Source: Fomitopsis serialis (Eukaryota > Basidiomycota > Agaricomycetes > Polyporales > Fomitopsidaceae). Taken from it: a stretch of DNA of 64,000 nt. Below the pieces are notes generated by a model. The model did not search any database and had not been told where the DNA came from. It worked only from the letters and a program-made list of their open reading frames with translations. The position numbers and the translations under genes are program-made. The stretch lies in assembly GCF_022376445.1 (NCBI RefSeq), contig NW_025954962.1:1612001-1676000 (forward strand). Direction: 5' to 3'. This document shows positions 21,978-32,579 of the stretch, in pieces. The stretch's first letter is position 1; each line of letters opens with the position of its first letter.

Positions 21978-23169
21978 ATGTCTTGGTTCAAGCGCGGCAA
22001 CACCCCCGTTATACCCCCTGTCGCCTCGGAGCAGGCCTCCCGCGCCGAATTGATGGGTTCCCGTGCTAAGGGCGACCGTTCTCCTAACCCCTCCGCCGTC
22101 TACACAAAGTCGACGTCGAGCACATATGTTCCCAGTCGCGATGGCGATCCCTACAGCACGCCCCATGCCCCTTCATCTACCAGTGCTGTCAATGATCGAT
22201 ATGCAAAGCGCGATGCTGTTGGAGACGTCTACAGCCGTGGCGGTGGCAACGTCGACAAAGACCGCGGCGAGCTCTTCTCTGGCTACAATCCAGAGAAGGC
22301 AGGCTCTGGCCGTTTCTTCGATGATGGACCTGCGAGCGGACGCGAGCCCGCCCCTGGGGAGGAGAGCGAGGAGGAGGTCGAAGGGATTAAGCAGCAGATC
22401 AGGACGACGAAGCAGGAGAGTTTGGCATCAACTCGTAACGCCCTTCGGCTGGCCCGTGAGGCGGAGGAGACTGCAAGGAACACCGTTGGGAGGCTGGGCT
22501 CTCAGTCAGGTAAGTAATTCTCGGTCCTACTCATGGGGATCTGCCTCACTGAAGTATAAACAGAGAAATTGGCGGACACTGAACGCCACCTCGATGTATC
22601 CAAGGGCTACTCGTTGCGTGCTGAGGACAGGACGGACGAGCTGAAGCAGCTCAACCGTTCGATCTTTCGGCCCGTCATCACTTTCAACAAAGATGCGAAA
22701 CGTGCAGCGCAGGAGGCGAAGATTCAGGATCGTTACACGGAGGAGCGTGAGCAGCGGGAGAAAGCGATGATGGATATTCGCCAGACGCAGGATCGTCTGG
22801 GGCGTGCGCAGACGTACGGCGAGGGCGGCAGCAGCCGATTCAACAAGACTGCCGCTGAGCTCAACACGCGCAAGGAACAGCGCAAGCGTTACCAGTTCGA
22901 GTCGACTGGGTCTGATGACGAGCTCGAGGATGAGTTGGATGATAACCTGAATGAGATCTCGGATGTGACGAAGAGATTGAAGGCGCTTGGGACGGCGATG
23001 GGTCAGGAACTCGATACGCAGAACGTCCGGATTGACAATATCACTAACAAGGCGGACACGCTGGACAACGCGTTGTTCCGCAACACTCAGAAGGTATGGC
23101 CCGAAGCTGTCGATGCATGGAGTTCAATTGTTCATGTCCGTCTATCCACAGCTCAACAAGATCAAGTAA
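21978..23169 (+). CDS. SEC9: Sec9/SNAP-25-type t-SNARE
   Basis: Plasma-membrane Qbc-SNARE for exocytosis. The start ATG at 21978 (MSWFKRGNTPVIPP), then a disordered Ser/Gly region. Qb SNARE motif: EEEVEGIKQQIRTTKQES through ALRLAREAEETARNTV, across a short intron to EKLADTERHLDVSKGYSLRA. A linker follows, with FRPVITFNKDAKRAAQEAKI and a charged stretch. Qc motif: ELDDNLNEISDVTKRLKALG, MGQELDTQNVRIDNITNKAD, LDNALFRNTQK; the Q of MGQELD fits the zero layer. The last intron (about 23093-23151) joins to LNKIK and stop TAA at 23167-23169. No transmembrane segment, as expected. Confidence 0.92.
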
Positions 23170-23552
23170 ACTGTGCACCGACTACGTCGCTTCTCCGGTC
23201 GCTGTAGTATCATATTTTGTTTATGTCTTACTAGTCTGCCGTAGAGGAACCTGGATGGACGTGCAATAGACACATTTATTTTGACATTGCATGCAGTTAT
23301 GTCGCCTTCCAACCAGATGCTATAATATCTTGAAGCTCCTTGCGCGACAATGTGTGTAGTCTAATTTGACGTCGAAAGCAGGATTCAGAAGCGATAACTA
23401 TGACTGAGTGTCTAGGTGCATATATGGACAACACTAACAAGATACGAAGGTATATATCCCCACAAAAAGATTAGGGTATGCGCAAGCGACATACGGTCCC
23501 ACCACATGCGTTTTTGTTTAGCCTGCGGATCCCGACTAAAGTGGTACGAGTC
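23170..23552. other. Convergent intergenic spacer
   Basis: 383 AT-richer bases between the stops of SEC9 (+) and the SRA gene (-). No gene or repeat seen. Confidence 0.45.
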
Positions 23553-25086
23553 TTAATCTGCGTCGGCTTCCTCGGTTGAATCCTCCTGCTCACTATCCTC
23601 CGAGTTGGCTCTGTCGTTCGATTCATCAGCATCGTCGTCTTCCGAGGATGAGTTCCCCTCGTCCCCGTTGAACTTGAGCCGTGCTTGACCTGGTACTCGC
23701 TGCGAACGATGATTATGTAGCCCTTGCACTTCGAGTTCCCATCAACGCACCTTGAACGCGAACTTGCAGACTTTCCAGCCTCCCGGATTAAGCCCCCTTT
23801 CCATCCAAGCCTGTAAAACGAAAACGTGCATCAAGCTGTAGCACAAGCAGACACAGCCACTAATCGCTGTGCATCACCTTCTCTACCGTATAAAGACCAT
23901 CGTAGCGGTACCCTTCCGCAGGGCATAAGACGATTTGAGTTTGTATCCTCGGATAACGCGGACAGGCTTCTTGGTCTCGCATGATTTCTAGTGCACACTT
24001 GTGAGGCACTATTTATTATACGACAGACATGCGTTTCCTAGACGAACCCTAAGTGCATTGTTCAGCCTATTCTCGAAAGACTGGTGGGAGCTCTGAGGGC
24101 AGTACGTAGCTGTCCAAAATTCCAACTTAACTGTCAGCACGGTAGCAACAACGAAGGATGCATACGTTTTTCGGTTGAGTCTTCGTCCCTTTAAGATCGC
24201 GGCCACCTGTTGCCCTATCAGCTGCAACTCCGACTTTACAGTGAGAACGACCAACCTGCACCTGTGTACGTGCTACATTCATCCTTGGGTCAGCCAGTGA
24301 GTCAATAACGCAAATGCAAACTTACAACGCGTCTCCGAGATCTACGTCATCTTCGTAGCCCCCAGACAAGGCCACTGACCACGCGCCGTCTCGGCCACCT
24401 GAAATACCACCCACCCAGGGTCTAAAAAAATCCGGTTAAGCCATCTGTAGCCCTGGTGAATGATGAGAGGCTGGAATGCTCACGCATGGACCGCGTCTAT
24501 GCTGCATTCTTCTCTGGTAGTACGAGACACGATACTCATTAGAGAAATATCACGATCGTGGCCGAACCCAAGCGCACCTGGTCATCCACCATGTACCAAC
24601 CTTGATTCCAGGTATCGCGCCGAACACTTTTCTTCATACAGGGGTTGAGTCTCCGTAACTCGAAGGCTGCACAAGGAACACTCACGGGTCGTGTACGCGA
24701 TTGCTAACCGACCTGGACTCGGCTTCGATCTCGTTTAGACCGGCCTGCACGCTAACAAGAGTAAGGCCTGTCTGGTCAGACTGATCGGCACTGTACTTGT
24801 CGCGGTTGCGCCCACTCCTGCGCGATCCCGTCGACTCTGGACTGCCTTCCTTGGTCTCGCCTTTTTTCTCAGGCTCCACGACACGGCGTATTTTCGCTGA
24901 CTCTTGCGCCCCATTCTCGCCGTCGCTCTCGGGAGAGGATGCCTTGCGCTTTCTCGGCGCACGCCGCTTCTTGGGCGCACTCTTGACGGCCGGGGGCACG
25001 ATGGTAATGTCCCCTAGTATATCCTTAAGAGCCGCGTTCATGCTCTCCCTATTAAGTCGACATTGATCGTCATAATCGTAGTCCAT
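23553..25086 (-). CDS. SRA-YDG domain methyl-DNA-binding protein
   Basis: SRA-YDG protein, related to the UHRF1 reader of hemimethylated cytosine; nuclear. The start ATG at 25086 (MDYDYDDQCRLNRESMNAAL) opens a basic N-terminal region with APKKRRAPRKRKASSPES. The SRA domain is spread over short exons: VFGAIPGIKVGTWW, EECSIDAVHA, PWVGGISGGRDGAWSVALSG, GYEDDVDLGDA, GGRDLKGTKT, QSFENRLNNAL, KKPVRVIRGYKLKSSYA, GYRYDGLYTVEKA and GGWKVCKFAFK. It ends with an acidic Ser/Asp/Glu tail, stop TAA at 23553-23555. Two single-base slips occur inside conserved motifs: at 24097-24099 and at 23921-23923 (GGG on the + strand where GGGG would restore the frame). No RING, PHD or SET domain is present, so this is a stand-alone SRA protein. 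Confidence 0.85.
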
Positions 25087-25465
25087 AGCAAGCAGGAGAC
25101 AAGCACGAAGTAGAGTCAGGGGAGTAGCAGACCACGGCACATTTGAGAGCGCGACGGTCGACTCGAACCTAACTTGAATCACGTGGGCGCGTGATAGCCG
25201 AGGAGCGCGTCGCGTCTGTGGCTGAGACCACTGAGCAATGACTGGAAATCGCAGAGCATTGCAAGTGCATGATACGACCCCAGTCTACTCGATAACAGAT
25301 GTGTAAGACTGATAGTGATACTCAAATTACATCAACTGCATATAAATTGCGCTGCGGTGTACGTTGTTGTGCGACGAATCATGCTCCCAACCTAGATGTG
25401 AAGCCGAAACAGAACATGCAGACCATTTGACAAAGTATGGATAAGATATTCGTACATCATGTGCC
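25087..25465. other. Intergenic, SRA-gene promoter
   Basis: 379 bases between two minus-strand genes. Nothing distinctive seen. Confidence 0.4.
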
Positions 25466-27517
25466 TCAGTATTGTCCGGGAACCCAGTGACCTGCATCCG
25501 CAGTAAAGGCTGTGTAGTAATTGTGTACCCGCTGAGCATCGCTATTATTGGGCATGAAGTGGTAGGGCGCTTTCACAAGTCAGCCTCACTCCCACTCCCA
25601 CGAGAATCTGTGCGATGACAACATACCTGGCTGAGCTGTTTCCCCGTCATCAAGTATAGTCATCCCATATGACATCAATGGACTCGCAAGAGGCGATATA
25701 TGTGAACCAGAACCGGTCGGCGCCGATGACGGACTAGATGGAGGAGCGCCTGATCGGTTACTAGTCTCGAAGACACTTTCCGGTATATGGATGTGTGCTT
25801 CCTCTGTGGATAGTTGCATTCAGACACATACAGAGTCGGATGTAACAGGCAGACTCACTCGCCAAGAATTTGCATTTACCCTGTCTGGCGAAGACGCAGC
25901 GGGGACCTTTCGGGCAGTAGTGGCCCATCACACAATCCTCGCCGTAAGGACAGCGTTGACCTACAGGATGATGAGAGTGAGAGTGTGGACACAGCGATGG
26001 AGCCGACGTACCTCTGTTGACGTATGGACAAGGCCATTTGCGCGCATTGTCACGCAACTCCAGAAGTTGGGTGGGGCTCAGCGAATAGCCATGAGAAAAG
26101 CGACAGTTTTGTCCCTGCTTGCACTCCGCGAGGTAATGAAAGTTGCATGGCGGCGGCCTCACTGCGATACCGTGAGCATCAGATGTACGTTTCGCGAGAA
26201 GAGCACATACTTTTGTGCAAAGGCTAAATAAGAACATCAGAAAGACTTCTATGCGGTGACACAGTTGCAACACACCTGCGCCTGCTCAACGGGCAGATGC
26301 TTTACTTTCTTCGGCGGGGTCGGCTTTGCGGGCGTCGAGGATTTGCTACGCGTTTTCTCCACATCATGGAATGTTTGAGACGGGGTTCCCGGGATACTTG
26401 GAGCATTGTTGGTCTTCTTGGATGGATGTGTGTATAGCTTTTTCTTCATGAACAAACCATCAATCTCGATGTGAGGCAGCTGCAGGCCTTTGATTTCGTA
26501 TGCGAGCTCTTTATAGCCTCGCAAGAGGATGACCTTATCGAGCAAGCCTTCATTTGCCAGGTAATTGAGGGTAGATGTGTACCCATTGTCGTGTGCACCT
26601 GATGAGTATGTCACGCACAGGCCACATGGCATGGCAGTCGTAGGCGTGCTTACCTCCGAAAAATACTTTGGATGTCTGTGGGAAGCGACTGAATACCCGC
26701 AGACACTCTTAAGGGGGGTCGTCAACGTCGACTAAAGTGCATACAATTGAGCATTCGGACCTTTGATTTTGGCATCAGCAGCCTCCTTGCCGCTCCCGAC
26801 GTCTACCATGGAGAACAAAGGCGACGCTTGGTTGAAGCCCATGATGAAGGCTTCGAAGTGTTCTGCATCGCAGACATTATTCTGTGACAACGTCTCCAGG
26901 AGGCCCGTTTTGTTGCAGTATATGGTAAGCCAGAGCTGCCCACGTCCGACATCCGGAGAATCAATGCTCGTAAGGTGGTCCGTGAGGCCTTTCGTAAGGA
27001 GCGCGGCCGCCTGACGGCCGCCCGCTTGGCCAAGTCTTAATAGATCTTGTGAGAATATGTTCCCATCCCATCAATGAGAGAGAGGATGAGAGGATTGTCA
27101 TCCTGTGTTTCAAATGTAGGTTAGATGATACCGCCCCAGGCGAGCACTGACGTACCTTCAATGAGCCAATGCTCCGCTCGAGCCTCGAGACCGTCTTGAG
27201 CAGAACTTTCTTCTCCTCGTCTGTAGTCTTGAACGCAGCTTTCCACACTGACAGCTCACGCTCAAGCTCTTCTACCCGCGTGCCCAGCTCCGCATTGCGC
27301 GTCGCGGTCTGGCGGAACAACGCTGGGAAGCAGCAGCTTGATCAATAGACAATGCCAACCGCGGCGGGAACAGACTTACTAGTCTGTTCATTGAGAAGTC
27401 GCTCCCTTAGACAGACGTACGGGAAGTTACGCTCATCAGTCTTCGCATTGCCCACAAGCGGAAGTCGACTCACCAGGTATCGAGAAGCGTCGCGCTCTGC
27501 AGGCTTTCCTCATCCAT
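25466..27517 (-). CDS. CCCH zinc-finger protein with N-terminal DUF7923-like domain
   Basis: A fungal family with a coiled coil, a nuclease-like/NYN-like globular domain and C-terminal CCCH fingers, probably RNA-binding. The start ATG at 27517 (MDEESLQSATLLDTW) leads to RERLLNEQTTLFRQT and the coil AELGTRVEELERELSVWKAA. The globular domain includes PLILSLIDGDG, GGRQAAALLTKGLTDHLTS, QLWLTIYCNKTGL, CDAEHFEAFIMGFNQASPLF, KVFFGGAHDNGYTSTLNYLA and KVILLRGYKELAYEIKGL. CCCH fingers follow at 25860-26170 (CKQGQNCRFSH, CPYGEDCVMGHYC, PKGPRCVFARQGKCKF). The last exon (after about 25578) gives YHFMPNNSDAQRVHNYY and stop TGA at 25466. Around eight introns. Family naming is from memory of its motifs; the biological role is not known to me. 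Confidence 0.7.
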
Positions 27518-27955
27518 AGCCTGACCGGGGCCACGGACTGGCTAAGAAATTTGGTGTCCCCGCACCACGAAGGCGATACTGTCTTGTATACTGTGTCGTG
27601 GATGTCGCAGGACAAAGCACAGATCGAAGCTCTGGCCCATGCTTGTCCATATGCAGTAACCCGTAGCGCCGGTACCCACCGATCGCACATATGTCCGCTA
27701 TATCCGCTGCCAATGTAGCTCCTGGGAGGATCCTTGGAGTCTCCGACGAACCTTCGACAATGTCAAAATGCAGCTGAATGAGTGTTCAGTGTACAAGGGT
27801 GTATTTGAGAGTTGTACAGCATGTCAAGTACAGATGCATGGCGTAGCATGAGCCCAGTGGAAAATGCAACTGAAGCCTAGGTAGGATCCAGAGATGGTCG
27901 CAGCCTGATCCATCCAGTGGCAGAGCATGCGTTGTGAAGGTACCACCGACACCAC
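27518..27955. other. Intergenic, no gene seen
   Basis: 438 bases between two minus-strand genes; promoter of the CCCH gene expected. No gene, repeat or RNA recognised. Confidence 0.4.
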
Positions 27956-29378
27956 CTAATATAAGGATATCACATCCCTGACGACCTCCACGAACCGTTC
28001 TTTAGTGTCCTCCGACTCTTGTACGCCACTACGCTTGCGGCCCATCTCCCAAAGCTTCCAGATCCCCCGAATGCCATCACGTAGAGCCCCCATCTCCGCT
28101 TCGTCGTTGTCAGCAGCGGTGCACATGGCCAACGAACGAGGGGCAGCTAACGGCCTATCTTCAAGGCCAGAAATATAACCGGGGCTTCCTTCGTCGCTTC
28201 CGTTGCTCCCCCCGACGGTGGGCGATGAGATGTCTGAGTCGACTTCGCCTGTCTCTGACGTGGAAAGTGGGCTCGGAGAAGGGGTCGCTCGAGGCGGCAC
28301 TTCTGCAAGAAGTTGGGCTAAGGCACGAGGCGAGGCAGGATCCCATCTGGAACTCCCATGCGGAGCGAGGGACCCAAAGATGGGTAGCATGTCTCCGTGC
28401 GAGCGATACAACTCAGAACGAGCAGGGACGGGAAGTGGGTTGGGTGAGTCGGTCCCGGAGTTGGCTTCAGGGTCCGTGGGATATAGTTTGCGTTTGGGCT
28501 GCGGAGGGGGGAAGGGCGAGTAGAGTCGGCGGTACCTAGCAAATTGTATTGTCAGCAACCATGTTTCGTCCTGGAGTATGAGTATGAGAGAGAGAAAAAT
28601 GCGGCCGAGAATAATTAGTCAAGGCGGCGAAACTAGACGACTTCCGACCGGATCGTCCGCCCGTATCCGATGGATCATGTAATCATAGAAAGAAGCACTC
28701 CACGACGAAATGCGAGCAAGAACACTCACCATGAACTGAAGAATAGCGCGCCCAATAGGCATCTTCCGTTCCTGCTTCCGCATCCTTGCTAGCCATGAAC
28801 GGATCGTCGTTGAATGATGCAGCGTCGTCCTGCGAACCGTACGCGTTCCAATAATCGTCGTCGCCTTCGCCTTCGCCGCCGTACGCATCAGCAACGTAGG
28901 CCGCCGCAGGAACGAGCGGGACGGTGGGCTTAACATATTTTGTTTCCTTCACGTCGTCGGGCTGCTGTGGCGCCGCGCGACTGCCAGGCGGGAATGGCAT
29001 CAAAGCTAAATCGTGATACTTCCACCCATCGGCTTCGTCCCACTCAAAGACCATTCGAGCCTTGTCAGAGCCAGTCGAGGGCAGTTCGACATGCGCGTAT
29101 GCTTGTTCTGCATCCGAGGTATAATGTACAGGATACGAGGCAGGCTCGTCATCCAACTGCCGCGGCAAGTCTTCAAGCAGGTCTATGGCACGGCCTTGCG
29201 ACGTAGGCCAGCAGAGGTACTCCTTCGGGTCATCTAGGGAGATTTGAAGGAAGTGATGTCTCTGAAGGAGGGATTTGGAGATAAGATGCGGCGGTATAGG
29301 CTGATTGAGCTGCGAAGGCGGTGCGATATATTGCAGGATGAGATGGACGAGTCCTGGCTGGATAGGTGTCGGCGACAT
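27956..29378 (-). CDS. Conserved fungal protein of unknown function
   Basis: Not a family whose function I know. The start ATG at 29378 (MSPTPIQPGLVHLILQYIAP). The first exon has a folded-looking part (LLQRHHFLQISLDDPKEYLC) and HVELPSTGSDKARMVFEWDE, then acidic low-complexity sequence ending AYWARYSSVH. A 180-nt intron joins this to GTADSTRPSP. From there the frame slips by one base in a C run (+ strand G run at 28506-28511, six bases where seven are expected) into PQPKRKLYPTDPEANSGTDS. The C-terminal part is Ser/Pro-rich with two helices (MGALRDGIRGIWKLWEMGRK, KERFVEVVRDVISLY). Stop at 27956. Likely intracellular. Confidence 0.65.
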
Positions 29379-29686
29379 GGGTGGGAGGGCACGAGTAGAT
29401 CGGTTCAGACGCAGCTGCCGTGTACCCCGCACGCAGATATACCACTGGCAAGACTGCCGGCTGCTGTGTACCCGTAACCCCGCACCGGTAGTGCGGGGTC
29501 GTGCGGAGAATCGTTCTCGGTCGGGCGTTACGTAGTCACGTGGGGCGCGGCGAGGCACGCCGCGCCTGCCTTCCATCTTGGGAAACCACGCCTCGCCGGC
29601 AACCCTTCTCACCGTGTCTCGAGCCGTCGACGCCTCCTTCATCCGCGTCCTCGTCTGCCCTCCCTCACCTCGTCCTCGCCACAAAA
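29379..29686. other. Divergent promoter region
   Basis: 308 bases between two divergent genes. GC-rich; no clear TATA box or gene. Confidence 0.4.
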
Positions 29687-30324
29687 ATGCGTGTCGCATC
29701 CCTCCTTACATGCATTGCGTTGCCTCTGCTGGCAGCTGCCCAGGCTGTACGTCGTTTTGCTGTTCAGCGCGATTCTAAGCCTCAATTGTGTTCTTCCTCC
29801 CACAGAACTCCGGGTCGCAGCAGCAGTCTTCATCCCAGCAACAGTCCTCATCGCAGGCGTCGGGATCCTCACAAGCGTCAGGCTCGCAAGCGTCCGGCTC
29901 CTCGCAGCAGTCGCAGACCGTCATCGTGACCACAGTCACTACCGTCGTTCCTTCGACATCATGGGCACCGGGAAACGTCGTCACCGGCGGTCAGACAATC
30001 ACCTCCTCATTCCCTCATGTCACCAGTGTCAGCACGACTCAGGTGATCTCATCGACGTCCATCATTGGAGGAGGGAACAACGGTGGAAAGAGCTCTTCGA
30101 CTTCGAAAGCTCCCGTATCGACAGCGCCGTCTAGCGTCAACGGTGGCGGCACAGGTGCACCCAACGGCGCGCCGAGCCCTGGCGAGGCAGGTTCGCACGG
30201 AATATACGGTCCCAACGAGACGTATATAGCGTCGGCACTGGCTGTCTTGCCGCCTCTCCCTGGGCACGCCCTACTCACGATGGTGGCGGGGATGGCGATC
30301 GGAGCGGCGATGGTCTTTGCATGA
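29687..30324 (+). CDS. Ser/Thr-rich GPI-type surface protein
   Basis: Probable secreted, GPI-anchored cell-wall mannoprotein. The start ATG at 29687 encodes a clear signal peptide (MRVASLLTCIALPLLAAAQA) ending at the first exon. One intron (about 29748-29806) leads to Gln/Ser repeats (SQQQSSSQQQSSSQASGSSQ) and a Thr/Val-rich region (TVIVTTVTTVVPSTSW). A potential N-glycosylation site is NETY. The C-terminus is hydrophobic (LLTMVAGMAIGAAMVFA), consistent with a GPI-attachment signal. Stop TGA at 30322-30324. No catalytic domain; about 190 residues. Function is structural by inference. Confidence 0.65.
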
Positions 30325-30797
30325 AGCTGGGGATGCTGTCTGATGAGCGATGGAACGCTGTTTTCTCTGGGACTACATTGCATTCGTGGACGCTAGATAG
30401 GTGACGATGGACCAACTGATATATATTATACGCGTACAGTAGCGTACTCGCTAAGACGACACATGGATAATTCTCTTGCATCATTAGTTCTAGTTTCGCA
30501 TACGTCGAATGAACACTCCTCTCATAGCACTGCTCTATGTTCGAATTCACGACCTAATGCCATTTGTCGCTCTTTCCGTGCGTTTGCCTTCGGCCTCCCA
30601 CACCCGCCTAGGTGTCCCTTGAGAGAGCGGCCGGCATGCAGTGGAGCTTACTACCACCCTTGCGATTTGGACTCACAGCTACAGTCACTCTTCTGCGAAC
30701 CCGCACTCTCCGGATACCGCGGGACTCGTCTTTTCACCACAGGGCAAACAAGGCCATCCAGGGCATCAGTATAAAAAGCCAACTCCAGCTTCGCCTC
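30325..30797. other. Intergenic, MYG1 promoter
   Basis: 473 bases. It contains a strong TATA box at 30770-30777 and nothing else I can support. Confidence 0.45.
30770..30777 (+). promoter_or_regulatory. TATA box of MYG1
   Basis: tataaaaa, only 28 bases before the first in-frame ATG (30798) and 79 bases before the second (30849). The spacing favours translation from the second ATG. Confidence 0.5.
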
Positions 30798-32170
30798 ATG
30801 TCTTCTTCTCTCGAAGGCGCCCTTGAACCCCCAGCGAAGAAACTGAAGATGCAGGAGGAACGCAAAGTATGTGGCTCGATCACTGCGATCTGACAGTCTA
30901 AGCCAACAGCGGACAGGTGGTCGGAACGCACAACGGGACATTTCACTGCGACGAGGCACTGGCCGTTTTCTTGCTGAAAAGGACAGAGGCCTACGGCACT
31001 GCAGGTGCGGACACTCCATCTCGTGCATCGACCCACCCTTCTGAGCTCCACGACAGACCTCACGCGTACCAGAGACCCGGCTGTGCTCGATACCTGTTCG
31101 ATCGTGGTCGATGTTGGCGGCGTGTACGACGAGAGTAAGCAGCGCTTCGACCATCACCAGCGCGGCTTCCAGGAGGTCTTCGGACATGGATTCACGACGA
31201 AGCTGTCCTCGGCGGGGTTGGTCTACAAGTGCGTCTGCTGCCAAGCATCATGTATTCGCATGGAACGCGCTCGCTGATGTCTTTGTAGGCACTTTGGCAA
31301 GGAGATCATCGCCAGTAGGCTGCATGCATCCCCAGAGGACGAGAAAGTGCAGACCCTGTGGTTCAAGCTGTACAAGGAGTACATCGAGGCCATCGACGCT
31401 ATCGACAATGGTGTCAATCAGTACGACACCGACCATAAGCCCAAGTATCGCATCAGGACGGATGTCTCAAGCAGAGTTGGTTTCTTCAACCCAGCTTGGA
31501 ACGAGCCGTTCGATTCGAACACAGTCGATGTGAGTCGCCTTCCCTTTGCTTCCGTATGGCAACGGGCTTAGCGCTTCGTCAGGCCAAGTTTTTGAAGGCC
31601 TCTTCACTCGTTGGAGAAGAGTTCATTTCTCGACTGGACTACTATGCCAATGCTTGGCTTCCCGCCCGCAACCTCGTTGCGGCGGCGATTAAGCAAGCGA
31701 GAGCAGCGGATGTCTCAGCCGGTGGCAAGATCATCGTCTTCGACCAGTTCCTGCCCTGGAAGGTATGTCATGATGTATCCTCTCCATAGTGCACATCACT
31801 GAATATGTGATTGTCTAGGAACACCTTGCTGATCTAGAGGAAGAGCTGGCGATCCCCGCCGAGTCTCTCGCAGTCTATGTCCTCTACCCTGACGAGACGG
31901 CGCACAACTGGCGCGTCCAGGCCGTTCCCCTCGCGCCCGACAGCTTCGACAGCCGCAAGGCCCTGCCTGAAGTATGGAGAGGCGTTCGCGACGACGAGCT
32001 CTCCAAGAAGTCTGGGATAGATGGCTGTATCTTCGTCCACGCCAGCGGCTTCATCGGCGGTAAGCACGCAATCCGTGATCGCTCTTGCTCATACTCAACG
32101 TGCTATAACGACAGGCAACAAGACAAAGGAGGGCGCCCTGCAGATGGCCCAGCGTGCTTTGAAGATGTGA
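30798..32170 (+). CDS. MYG1: MYG1 family 3'-5' RNA exonuclease
   Basis: MYG1 (UPF0160), a DHH-like exonuclease found in nucleus and mitochondria of eukaryotes. Exon 1 gives MSSSLEGALEPPAKKLKMQE; an intron joins to VVGTHNGTFHCDEALAVFLL, the metal-binding start of the domain. Next come DTCSIVVDVGGVYDESKQRF with DHHQRGF, SAGLVYKHFGKEIIA, GVNQYDTD, SRVGFFNPAWNEP, FISRLDYYANAWLPARNLV, VFDQFLPWK, and CIFVHASGFIGGNKTKEGAL. About six short introns, all phased correctly. Stop TGA at 32168-32170. The start may be 30849 rather than 30798 because of the nearby TATA box. Complete, with DHH and other family motifs present. Confidence 0.92.
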
Positions 32171-32579
32171 ATCGTCGAAGAAAGGCAGATAAAGAAGGGG
32201 GCGTCCTAGGGATGCTGACCGCATCTTACGATGCGGGATGTTACTAAAAGTAACATAGCGTACACATATAATGTGTAGTAGGGGCTAAGCCCCATAATGG
32301 GGCTTGTCACCAGGCAATCTGGCGACGAGTTCATGACGGTGTCTTCGTCGAGAGTGATTGAATCCGTGTATAATACTGCAATGGCGCTTGACACCCCTGG
32401 TCTACGGTCTCGGCATGACTCAAAGAGCCAGAGCAACGTTCGGGCTCGAGCCATAGCCTCGTGAACCTCAACGTCCTCAACTCCGGCCCTGAGCTCCGCA
32501 CGGAAAGGACTCCAGTATTTAACGACTCGTCTTCAGAGGTCAATTCAGTAGATCCAAATCCCTATTCCAGCCATTGACC
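32171..32579. other. Intergenic, SurE promoter
   Basis: 409 bases. It contains a small perfect palindrome, GGGGCTAAGCCCC, near 32281, followed by another GGGGCTT. No gene seen. Confidence 0.4.
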
